Of a stretch of DNA of 64,000 nt, positions 22,315-33,347 are shown one piece after another. Source of the stretch: Paramecium octaurelia (lineage: Eukaryota; Ciliophora; Oligohymenophorea; Peniculida; Parameciidae). How positions within the stretch are numbered: position 1 is the stretch's first letter; each line of letters opens with the position of its first letter. The translations under genes were made by a program, and so were the position numbers. The notes beneath the pieces were generated by a model. That model did no database searches and was not told the DNA's origin. It worked only from the letters and a program-made list of their open reading frames with translations. The stretch spans positions 134,013 to 198,012 of the forward strand of contig CAJJDP010000133.1 of assembly GCA_905182995.1 (NCBI GenBank), in the 5' to 3' direction.

Positions 22315-23242
22315 ATGTATAATTTTGCTAAAACCGCAGCAAAAGACCCATATAATTTTGATATAAATTAAAAGACTACAACAGGTGGAACTAAGAAGAA
22401 TGACACAGGAGATAAGAGCAAAAAGTTATCAAATATGGAACCTAAAAGATTGGCCATTAGATTTGATCCTCCAATGATCAGTTGATATTCAATTTTATAT
22501 AATCTAGTTGTTGAATACTTGTAACCATCCTCAGGGAAGTTGTATCATCATAAAATGAAATTGCTGAAATTAAAGCCTGACACTCCTATCAATCATGCTT
22601 TGGAATATTTGAAGAAGAAACATGCTATGTACTTTATGAATAACAAGATTCCAGAGAAGTAATTGTTGGGTAAGCACATGTTACATCCATAAAATAGAAT
22701 TGATTGGAAAGATCTAAAAAAGATTATAAATGTCAAAGCCAAATGTAAATGCCAATGCTACTTTGTAACGACCAACATCTTCTACCAGGCCCATGAGTTC
22801 TTCCACATAAGCATCTATGAATATGTCCAAAACCTAATCGAAATTACAAAAGGATATTGAAGATTATGGAATGTCAGAGGAGGATCTGTACAATTATGCG
22901 ATGAAGAATCAAAAAGGTAAATAACCTGTTTTGGAGGATGATGACGAAGATGAAGACGAAGAATGTTATGATTAAAATTATGAAGAGGAAGACTCAGATG
23001 ATGAGATCACAGATGAGTAATATAAGATGCTATATTAAAAAATGGGTTATAATCAGTTGAATTTAAATAAGATGACCACTGAAGAATTAAAAAAGCATAA
23101 AGAGATTATGGAATCAATGTATAAGAAGAATTCAGTAAAACCAGGAGACAAGAATTATAAATACGATGTACAAAAGAACTTCAAGCCTTCAGCTTAGAAT
23201 TAATGGGATATGGATGATGAAGAAGATTATGATATAGTTTGA
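22315..23242 (+). CDS. CEP19: Centrosomal protein 19 (CEP19) homologue
   Basis: Basal-body/centriole protein that in animals recruits RABL2 and IFT complexes to the ciliary base. 290 aa in three exons (introns of 27 and 28 nt near 22482 and 22672). The conserved N-terminal block is RLAIRFDPPMIIVEY, the family's IRF.PP.IIL.Y, with HHKMKLLKLKP after it. The conserved C-terminal block reads LNLNKMTTEELKKHKEIME, then NYKYDVQKNF and an acidic end WDMDDEEDYD, matching CEP19's LNKLDDKELAKRK..M...F.YD. An additional Ser/Pro plus Asp/Glu-rich linker makes it longer than the about 165-aa human protein. The identification rests on both end blocks in the correct order. Confidence 0.9.
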
Positions 23243-23263
23243 TTTTAATAATAAGATAGATAA

Positions 23264-26200
23264 TCATCTTTAAACTAAGTTTTGATTTGTTTATGTAATG
23301 CTCGTATAGATATGTCCACCTAATTTAAATATTCAAATTATATACCTTTCTTTTTATATAATCCAATCTCATTCTTTAGGTCTTCTATCTCCTTACCCAA
23401 AAATTTGACTAGATCTTCTAAACTCTATCTATCACTCTCCATATCTGTTCTTTTCTCCTTATTATCACCCTTAAACAGTTATTTATTGCCAGAAGTAAGC
23501 TTTTTACTTAAATCCATTTGTTGCTTACCTAATTTGGTGATGTTTGTAAAAATCTTAGTATTTTCCCTCTTCACTTCTAATAATTGTTGTTTCATTTTAG
23601 ACAAGTCTTCTTTAGCCCTAGAAACCTTTCTTTGAGCCTCCTTCTCTTCCTAATTAAATTATGCTCTCATCTCTAAGACAGCCTTGGTTGGTTCCAAAGC
23701 ATCCAATATCTTGAGATCAATGATGTCTCCAAATTTGAGCATATGCTTCTCTTCATATTTCTTATTCAAATCTTCAATTTTGAGATCTTTCAATTTAATT
23801 TCCTTCTCTTGCATCTTCTTGGTTTTATCTTTTTAAACCTTTTACTTGGTAATTTTCCCTTGTTCATGTTTCAATTCAACAACTCTTTTGCAAAGTTTGA
23901 AAAAATCATATTCAGTAAATAATATGGATTTATTGAGATCAGCAGGTAACTACTTTTGATCGTTAAGATTTTGAACTTGTGATAATTTCAACACAAAACT
24001 CACATCCAATTGATTTACTCTTTATAATTTCTTCCTCTAATATTGAGTCAAATCATCATTCGCTCTCTTCAAATACGTATCATTCTAAGCAATCTTATTG
24101 GCCAATTTAGACTTCTATTGCTCATTCTGTACCTTCTCCTATTTGAAATTGTCCTACTATTCTTCTAATCCACATATTTTCTCTATTACATCTCTAACTT
24201 TAGGATCTTATTCAACAGGAGAGATATCTGGCTTCTCCTCCTCATCATCGTCAGATACAATGTCATCATCATTATCATCCTCATTTTCCTCGTCATCTTC
24301 GTTCTCTTCAGAATCTGAATGCTCCTTCTCTTATTGTTTCTTCAATCTCTTCTGCATCTCTCTCTTGAATTTCTTACGATAATAATCATGAATTTTATTT
24401 CTCTTCTATTCATCATCAGGATGCACCAACTCCTTCCATGCCTTCAATTACTCTATTAAATCTTTATCATTTTGTTGTTCTTTCTTCTATAAGGTTGCCA
24501 GATTCTCCATGATCTTCTCCACTTATTATTCCAAATTCTACTTTTCCTTTTTAAAATCCAATACTTCCTTTATTAACTTATTATCAAAATCCTCCATATC
24601 CTCTAAAATAATTAGTTCTTAGTAATATGTTACTAATTTCATTTGAGCTATCATCATATCACTTTCAAGAACATTCTTCTCATTTTAACATTTAACCACA
24701 TCTTTATCAAATTGAATGATTTCTTCTTACATCTCTTCAATCATTCTTTATTTCTCTGCACTCAATACCATATCTTGAATAGTCTTCATCTCTTCTTCCA
24801 TACTTGATTGTTGCACTCTAATACCCTTTCTTGTCTTAATCTAATTTTATTCAGCTGGCTTGGAAATCTGAGCAGGAGCAATCCTCTTTTGCTCATCCTT
24901 CTTTTATTATTGCTATTACAATTTACTGATAAATTCATTGATTTGCTCATCACTGATTTCCATAAAACTATGTGGATCCTCCAATTCCTTATCAATCTCT
25001 GGTTGGAATAATTGTTCTTACTTTCCCAATTATTCATTGATCCTCTTTATTTATTAATTATATTTCTTTATCTTGTCTATCAAATTCACTTTCCTCTTCT
25101 TCAAATTTAATAATTATTAATTGAATTTCAATTTAGTATTATATATAAACTCTTCCAACATATACATATGTTTTCTTTTCTTACTGACATTCATCCTCTA
25201 ATTGTCAGGTACTTCAAAATTAGGAGAACTCTTCAACTTGTAATCCCCATATTATTTAATGGCTTCCTGAATGTCTGGAGCATTTTCAGGCTTAGCCAAT
25301 TCAATAGGTTTCGATTTCTCAAGTAACTCCTACTCCTTCTTAATTCTTTCCTCCTCTTAACGTAATCTCTCCCTTTCTAACTTTGCCTATGGTATCTTCT
25401 AATCAGGATCCATTTACTAGACGGTTGCCTTTTATTATTCTTCTTTCATATCAACCGCAGTAATTTTGATTTGGGATTGTGCTTAAATTTTTTCTTAAGT
25501 TTTAGCCTCAATCTAAGGTTAGATTTCTTGATTCTTTCGTTCCTCTTCAATCAAACGATAAGTATCTTTCAATTATTCAATAAGAAAATTGCTTAATTTC
25601 TTGACTTTGAATGTCTAAACTGATGCTTGATTTCTGAACCCTTTGACCATAAATTTGTCTATCTCTAGTTCATCAATCATATATGATTTCAGCTTGTCAG
25701 CCTTCATTTTGGCTAATGTTCTGTCCCACTCTAACTCCAATCTGGTTTCCTCCACATCTTCAGCTACTCTATCCAACAACATCTACTTATACTCAGGATC
25801 CACACACAGTTCCTCTTCAGTCAATTTGGCAGCATCTTCTGCTGTCTGATTCTTCTGTCTCACTTATGAAAATTGTTCTCTTAATTACAAAATACGGGAC
25901 TTAACTGTGTCTTTCTTCTTATTTGCCTCATTCCTGCGATTATCCTCTTCAGCTAACAATTTTGCCTATTAAATTGAGTATATCGTATCATCCAAAATAT
26001 CTTGAGGCTCCTCAAATGCAATCTCTTCCACAAATGTTCCACTGTTAATACCCATTGTAAATTCTGGGTATTAGAAACCTTGGACTTCACTACCACTCAA
26101 TTGCATTAAGAAATTTTGGAAATCTATCTTATAAACATAGAATGTTCCATCATCACTTACACTCAACACTCCAGTTCTATCAAAAGTCAAACTTACTTTA

Positions 26201-28600
26201 CGAACACGACCATAATCCATATCATGAGATTACTTATTGATCTATTTATTAAAATCTGTTTTGTGACGAATGTCCCACTGCCCATTTTTATATCCTATAG
26301 TCAATACATCATCCTTATAATCCAAATGATAAGTCTGCATCTTTTATATAGGAATCATTTCGATAGGTCTGTCCTTATTAAGATCTATGAGGTAACAACA
26401 ACCTAAATATTTCCCTTCTGCTGTACAAAACACCTTATCGCCATAATAAGCAACATTCATTATGCTTGCAGGATCCCACTCTACATCTGGCATTTTGTCA
26501 TCCTTAAGTTTCATTAGGAACTATAAATCGAGGTCCTCCTTCTTAGGTTTTTATGATTCCATCATTCTTACTAAATATTGAGTAGCATTAAACTCCTAAA
26601 GATAATTTTCACTATTATCAACATCACTAGGTACTATAGCTTAATAGAGATATCCATCTTTGCATGCCATAAGTATTTTGGTTCCTGTTTTATCAAAACA
26701 AATATCATTGATACCAAGCTTAGTTTCCCATAAACAATATGCTTGAATGTCTTGGATATTGGAATCAGAATATTTGAGAATAAATATTTCACCTTTGGTT
26801 GATAAAACAGCCACATAATTGGTGTTACTGGATACAATGATTTTCTAAATTGGATTCGGATGTACTTTTTACACATTCAATAATGCGAAGTTATTTTAAT
26901 TGAGCATTAAAAATCTAACAATGCCGTTGCTATATCCAACAACTACTACTCTCCCTTTATTAGTCATTGTAAATGGCATCCATTAGATACAGGTAGCTTT
27001 CTTAGCAAATTTACGTTTGTAAGTCTACTCACACTTGACATAATCCCATAAAGTGATAGCTCCATCATCACCTACTGTAATTGCTGCATTCAACTAGGGT
27101 GAAGGAGCAAGATCTAAATAAGCACCTGAATTGTTTCTATAGATAATTTATGTCTTGCCAGCTTCCCAATCGACTCTCCAAACTCTACCACCTTAATCAC
27201 CGACCAGCCAAAAATGCTCATCAGTAACAACCTAAATAATTTGAGCATTCTCTTCATCGTCAATCAACTCTAAGGATTTTGTGGGTTGAGTAAAATAATT
27301 GAGTTGATCGTCTCCTTCAGCTTGATCCAATTCTGTTAATTTCCAAGATCTTAGAAATCCGTCCTTACCTCCACTTATTATACAATCCTTATATAAGAAT
27401 ATTGATTCTATAGCTCCTCTGTGACATGGTTCCTCTTCTGACATCCCAATGACTACTTTGATTACATTTCCTTCCCAGAGAATCAAACGGCCATATTCAG
27501 TTCCACTCAACACCTTTCCATCCGGGAATGGATAGAATGCATACACATCAGACAACTCAACTTAACCGAACTTTGCGATTTCTCCTTTTAACTTAAGACC
27601 TGTAAAGGTTTCTGCCACTTTCCAAAATTTGATGTGACCCATTCCACTTGTCCCCAATTGATTTACATTATATTCAGAAAATCCCACCTTATACACTTCC
27701 TGAGAAAATGCTTTGGCCTTCAATAGGATCTTTTCTTGTTTCCAATCCCAAATGCAAATTTAGTAATCTGGAGATGAACCCACAGTTGCAAATTTATCAC
27801 CATCCTTGGAGAAACTTGAATTGGAGTAAGATCTTTCTGTTCCCTTCATTAATATTCGATAGAGTCTATGACTTATATCATAAATGTAAACATTAGGAAA
27901 TGTTCCTTTCTCTGCCACTGAATAATACTTCCTGGATGGATGGACAGCAACACTTCCAATACCACCCCCATCTCTACTGAAAAATGTTTCATTTGTTCCT
28001 TATACAAAATTATAAAAATGGTAACTGATACTACTTGCATACACAAATGTTTGGGAATCTATAAGCCACAAATTGCTTTTTTTATTTGAATCCATTCCAA
28101 AGCAATCATGGAATTGAATTGTGTCTGGATGAATATAAGGTTGTATCTCCTCTTGCCTCTCAGGTTGCCAATCGTCAGGTGGATAGTAATCTTCATCTAT
28201 CAAATTCGAAATAACGTTTTGAGGATCCTCCTTTGTTTCATCATTCCCCATTTTCTTAGGGTCTTAATCTACAGATTTTTCTAAAATGTTCTTGACGTTC
28301 TCGTTTATCTTTAATGAATTATGTATGTCAGATTGCTAATTCGTCGCATTCTGAGACTCATTCTTTAATGGATCCTCCTACACCTATTGATCTCCCTGTA
28401 CCTATTCGCTCTTTGCAGTCTCTATGGTTAATACTTAGAAAATAGCAATTACTAAAATCATCTTATTATTCCTCCTCAGGCAATTCCAAAGTCGGTTATT
28501 ATTAGCCCAACTAAGGAGGTTATATTTCTAATAACCCAGCCTAAGATTCTGTGCGGTTCATTTAAATATCGCTGCTTGGTTCTTGATTATCTTGATCCAT
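23264..28600 (-). CDS. CFAP44: Cilia- and flagella-associated protein 44 (CFAP44/WDR52)
   Basis: Component of the tether/tether-head complex of inner-arm dynein I1/f in the axoneme. The gene is about 5.3 kb (roughly 1,750 aa; human 1,854). An acidic N-terminus with a small intron near 28460 leads to DEDYYPPDDWQPE and then a double WD40 propeller region (about 28250-26000), including DGKVLSGTEYGRLILWEG, nearly collinear with the human block, and IISGGKDGFLRSW. The C-terminal half (about 25900-23350) is Lys/Glu coiled coil with acidic stretches, ending across a 26-nt intron in KKGGHIYTSITQ and TGA 23264-23266. Several plus-strand Ser-rich frames in this interval are antisense shadows of the acidic coils. 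High confidence in family; exon details not all traced. Confidence 0.92.
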
Positions 28601-28659
28601 TTTTAAATTTTAATACTATTTCCAATTCATACATATTCATATATATTTTTCATTAATAC

Positions 28660-29860
28660 ATGCAACAAAATCCAGAATTCAAGCAAATACAAGGTTTGCT
28701 CCAGCACTCTCAATAACTTAGTACTTTTAACATTACTTTTGCTTACATAACCAAAGCCTATGTTGCACAAAGATTGCATGCGCTCTACAAAAAGACTCAA
28801 CAATAGGTATCATTCTAAATAATCCTTTTCTCAGAATTACCTCTAAATGCTGTAATAATTGATCAGCGAATTGGAAAATTTGAAGACCTAGAATCCATAA
28901 TTGTAAAATAAAGAAGAAAACAAAAAGCATTATACAGAATTCGTTTATAAATTCTTCTATGATGCAGACACAAGAGAAAGAGACGGAGAGGTTTCCTAAG
29001 AACTCATGCATATGTTTGGATCAGTTTAAAAGGCTATTGAAGTGCTCCAATACTTTGAGCCACTGAATTAGGATCAATTGGAAAAGCGTAATTGTTATTT
29101 AAATATTATAGAAAAGTATGCAAAATTTAAGATGGTTGACCAACACAAAAAACTCAAAGATCCAACATTAATTAAACCTAAAGCTAAAGATTCCATCGAG
29201 GAAGAGCTTGAATAAATTGCACAAAAATAACTTTAAATATCATAGCATTAATAATAGAACACTACTTAGCAATAATAGTAATAACAATAAAAAGAATAGC
29301 CAGCAATAATATAATAACCAATTAAACCAGTCGCACCATAAAATGAAACACCATAAACTTCACTTCAATAATAATAATCGTAGTATTAATAATAGTTGTA
29401 ATAATAATAGTAGTAATGGTAATCATAATAGTAGCAATAGTAATCATAATTTTAATAATAGTAATTATAATAGTAATAATAATAGTAATAATTGTAATAA
29501 GAACAATAATTGTTGTTATAACAATAATAATAATAATAATAGTAATAATAATAGCAATAATAATAATATTAATAATAATTATTACTACAATAATAATAAT
29601 AATAATAATAATTAATAAATTAATAATAAATGTCATCATAAGCACAACCATAATGTAAGCATTCAATAATAATTTTAGCATAATAAGGAAAACCCTAAGC
29701 AACCAAACTCTCTCCAATGGAACAAGCATAAATGAGAAACTAAATCAAAACTGTTTTATAATAAGCAATTTCAGAAGTAGACTTTAAAAAATATTAAAAT
29801 GCAAAAGATTAACTCCAAAAAACTTTAGGACTGCTATAATAATTATTAGATAGTTAGTGA
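28660..29860 (+). CDS. VTA1: VTA1/LIP5 homologue (ESCRT-III/VPS4 cofactor) with long poly-Gln insertion
   Basis: Activator of the VPS4 AAA-ATPase in multivesicular-body sorting. 382 aa; introns of 28 nt (near 28806) and 24 nt (29655-29678). The N-terminal Vta1 MIT-like domain reads FNITFAYITKAYVAQRLHAL, then FVYKFFYDADTRERDGEV, corresponding to VTA1's FLYADNEDRAG segment. The C-terminal VTA1 domain reads AISEVDFKKYQNAKDQLQKT. Between them lies a Gln-rich stretch of well over 100 residues written mostly as TAA/TAG/CAA (about 29210-29620). In standard-code terms this looks like a run of stops, which is diagnostic of the ciliate code. The linker in other VTA1 proteins is Pro/Gln-rich and flexible, so expansion here is tolerated. 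Confidence 0.85.
29365..29620 (+). repeat. TAA/TAG-type trinucleotide-like tract encoding poly-Gln in VTA1
   Basis: Imperfect (AAT/ATA/TAA)n microsatellite-like tract with interspersed TAG, CAA, TTG and TCA codons. In the VTA1 frame it encodes Gln runs broken by Leu and Ser. Antisense and shifted frames give poly-Ile and poly-Asn, which are artefacts. The interruptions suggest an older expansion partly stabilised by point mutation. Confidence 0.85.
29655..29678 (+). other. 24-nt intron of VTA1 (3n length, no in-frame TGA)
   Basis: GTAAGC...TTTTAG, 24 nt. Splicing gives ...QAQPQSQQGKPQ. Because its length is a multiple of three and it has no TGA in frame, retention would not shift frame or stop translation. 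Such introns are the least visible to nonsense-mediated decay. The call is inferred from consensus ends; it could also be exonic. Confidence 0.5.
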
Positions 29861-29881
29861 ATATTCACTTAATATTATAAA

Positions 29882-30939
29882 TCAAAAAATATTACATTTA
29901 TATTGTTCTTCCCCCTCCTCTTCATCCTTCTACTTTTATTTATTTGGTTATGTAGAACTTTACTTTTTTTACTATTGTTGAGGCTATTCCTATTTGATTA
30001 AAGTTAAGGATTCCTTACCATTATCAGTGTTTCCATACATAATATCATCAATATCAATATTAGTATTGTACATTTGCTGTAATTGTTTCTCTTGTTATAA
30101 TATTTAAACTGGCTCAGGTATGCTAATATCTTAAGCTACCTCTGGATTTTACTCAATTTTCTAAGACAATATTTCTAATTCTTCTTTTTATTATTTTAAT
30201 CTTTGCAATTAAGTCTTTTTGTCATTTAATTCTTGCTCTCTTAAATATAGATTAGTGTCATAAGCGCGTATTTCCTGTTCTTTTTCCTGGCATTCTTACT
30301 ATACCTATTCTTTAAGAGCATTTAATTCTGCCATTTTTTTAATAAATTCCTAAACTTCTTGCTCATATAAACATTTGTCTTAAGTTTTTTGAGAATACTT
30401 TAATCTATAGTCTTCAGTTTCCTTTTCTAATATTCTTAAGTCGATCTATTATTTGTCCAATTGAGCATCTCTTTCATTCTACAACTCTTATTTCTTTTTT
30501 TATGCTTATTCTATATGTATTCTCAATTTTTTTGCAGAATCCTTTAAAGATTGTAAGAACTTATTCCTTTTTTTCTCAGCAGCTAACTAAGAGGCTTTCA
30601 TATAGCAAATATCACAGACTCTATTCTTATTGATTGTTTTTTGAGAACATTAGCCACAGCAGGAACTTCCACACATTCTAAAATGTAATAGCAGCATAAA
30701 CATTACCTACAATGATGCTGTCTATTTGTCTAAGTAAATTCAATGCCACAAACTAAACATTCATTTTGCTTCTTAAAATCTTATGGATCTACAAATTCTA
30801 CATTTGGCAACATAAGATCCTACATTTTTTCTTTATACTAAGAGAATTCTTGAACACTCTAATTAAATGAAGAATGTCTAAATGAGTTTCTTTGGCTTAA
30901 GACTTCTGGAGATTATTCGATATATTTATTAGAAGACAT
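29882..30939 (-). CDS. FYVE zinc-finger protein with long coiled coil
   Basis: 342 aa in two exons (29-nt intron gtaatg...ttttag near 30690 that falls inside the finger). Residues about 65-125 form a FYVE-type finger: NECLVCGIEFTQTNRQHHCR, then MCGSSCCGQCS, then VCDICY. This has the eight-Cys/His spacing and the HHCR basic patch; R.HHCR.CG in other FYVE domains binds phosphatidylinositol 3-phosphate on endosomes. The family-typical N-terminal WxxD is replaced by a sequence without Trp, so lipid binding may be weaker. The rest is a Glu/Gln/Lys coiled coil ending EEEGEEQYKCNIF. It starts 19 bp after the stop of the next minus-strand gene. Likely an endosomal or phagosomal adaptor. Confidence 0.85.
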
Positions 30940-30958
30940 AAAAAATAAAAATAAAAAG

Positions 30959-33190
30959 TCAAAATTACCCTTTGTCATAAAAATACAAAGTAGCTTAATC
31001 TTGATCTTCATCAGATTCGTTTGATGAGCTAGAATTTTGGCTAGAGTTAGTTTTTCTGTTATAGGAATTTGAATCGATTGTACTAAAAGTGTTTGGTGTC
31101 ATTTTTTTAATCTCACTTTTTGAACTTGATTGTGAACCTGGGGTGTCAAATTTTTATGATGTGTATTTAGTTTAATCTATTCTTTCACTAATTTTTTCTT
31201 TTTCTTAAGGGGTTTATATAGACTTTTAATCCGTAAATGGAGTATTTTCTGAATTTTCATTCTTTATTTATTTCAAATAAACATCTTAAACATTTTATTT
31301 CAAAGAGCTCCCTTTTTATTCTATTTCTTAAAAGCACATGGATTTTTGTTAGCGAGCTTCCTAATTTTTAATAGCATTTGACAATTTTTAATTATGTCTT
31401 TAATAAGTTTAATTCTTCTGTTAATTTATTTAATTATTGTTAATATGAGGATTTTTTTGCAAATATTGATTCCAATTTTGATTATATATCTAAGCTTCTT
31501 CATAATTTCCTTTTTTGGCTATTTATGCAGTTTTTTAAGCCAATCTTTTATGAATGACTTCAACTTCAGCTGATTTTTCAGCCTCTACTTTATTCTAGGT
31601 TGTTTAGAGTAATTTAGTGACAACTTTCATCATTCTCTCTCCTTTCAAATTTGTATAAGTAATCCTAATTTAAAATGGAATTTAATTTAATTTTTTTATG
31701 TCTATATTTTCTTTTTTTAATTCTTATTCTGATTTTAATTCATACTCAAATGTTTAAAGTGTTGACTTTGTAACATTTCCTATATATTTCTTTAATGTAT
31801 TGTTTTCTGCTTTTAATTAGTCTTCCCTTCTGAATTTTAGAGCCTTATGCAAAATTACTTTTAATTCAACTTATGTTCCAACTACAATATCATTAATAAT
31901 ATTGGCAAAATCTTCACCTATTTTTTCAGGATTGACTCTAGTTACAATTCCATTAGTTTTTTCAACCAATTTTCCTAAAGTATCAATTTTACATCCCTCC
32001 CCTTTTATTGTTACAAGTGATATCACTATTCCTTTTTCAGCTGCCATTTATCCAAGCTCTTAATATAATCTTCTACTTGATTCACAATCTAATGCACCCA
32101 ACCCTAAATTTGCCAGTCCATCTGTACATATGATAATCATTGATCCAGGTTTTCCTACTTTTGCCAATTCCAAAGCAGAAATTAAAGCTGGACCCAAAGC
32201 AGTTTGACCATTGTCCTATAATTATTAGCAAATATCTATGATATTATCCGCTTATTTGCTAATTGGATTTTACATCATCTACCTAGCACATCTGCTCAAT
32301 GCTGTTTTAATTTAGACTTCTTAATATAGTTCTTATTCTTAAAATTTAATTGGCTATTATGATCCATCCCCATAAACGACGACATCGTTATTAAATGTTA
32401 CCAATCCTACAACTTTCTCTGGGTTTTGTTTTTACAACTTTTATATTTGCTATTCAATTGCTGATAGAAGACATTGCTTTCTTGATACATAACTGATTTA
32501 TTTTTATTTTTTCAGATAATGAGCATCAGTTCCCGGTTCGATGAATTTCTTAAGCATTTCTTATTCTTTATTAGTTAGACCTGTTTTGATTTATACTTTT
32601 CCTTTAATTTCAGTGGTAGTTGACATTGAACCGCTTGTATCAATGCAAAATATGATTGATGTTTTATCTTAATTTTAACTCTATTACTTCAAAGGGCTTT
32701 AAATCAAGTACAAGGCTTCTTCTTTTTCTGGAATATCACCATCCTGGATTTAAATCTCATTGAGATGAGTACAAAACTCACAATCCCATGAAAGTTACAG
32801 ACAACTTCCACTTTTATTAAATAGAGACAGAATAGAATATTTATTTAAGATTCCTTTGCAATTCTAACAATACAAAGGATCTCCTTAGTGAACTACTTAA
32901 TCCTGGTCTTATCCAAAATTTGAAAAATTAACAGTAAAAATATTTGTGTCTAATTCTTCTTGCAGTTGATTCATGTTATCAATACCTGAACTTTCTTTTA
33001 AAAATGCTTTCTCAGATCCCATTTGAATCATTCTTTTTGGTTTTAACAATGTTAATTATTGCTTATTTTTAATTCTACTAGAAATTTGAATACCGGATTT
33101 TCTATTAATATTTAGTAGAAATATGAGATAAGCTAAAAATATTAGAAACTTTTTGCCTGCAGATTTGCTTTTAGAATGTACATTTATCAT
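30959..33190 (-). CDS. Sec23-like zinc-ribbon plus von Willebrand factor A domain protein
   Basis: Single-exon frame of 744 codons to TGA 30959-30961. Order: a zinc ribbon DPLYCQNCKGILN...WDCEFC (C..C then C..C, like the Sec23/Sec24 zinc finger), then a vWA domain with a MIDAS-type DTSGSMS, then IIICTDGLANLG (the metal-coordinating D of the Rossmann strand) and ISLVTIKGEG. A helical linker and Ser/Asn-rich acidic tail end DQATLYFYDKGQF. This order matches the zinc-ribbon/trunk arrangement of COPII coat proteins, but the beta-sandwich and gelsolin parts were not recognised. The upstream start gives an odd hydrophobic leader (KKFLIFLAYLIFLLN); in-frame ATGs at 33031 or 33022 (MIQMGSEK) may be the true start. 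Confidence 0.75.
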
Positions 33191-33347
33191 GAAATCCCTC
33201 TTATTTAAACTAAATAGGAGTGAACATTCTGGAAAACAAATTGTATTTTTTTCATTCTGATTCTCAATATTATTAACTTATATAAAATATGTAGAAATAA
33301 GAAAGTAAAAGTATTTATATTGACATAATCGATAATATTAGATAAAT

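Noticed and set aside
24098..24382. Ser-rich plus-strand frame
   Set aside because: Antisense to the acidic coiled-coil part of CFAP44 (GAA/GAT runs read as TTC/ATC/TCA); CFAP44 is open and conserved there.
29322..29729. Minus-strand poly-Ile frame and plus-strand poly-Asn frame
   Set aside because: Antisense and shifted readings of the VTA1 poly-Gln tract; no domain content, and flanking VTA1 domains fix the true frame.
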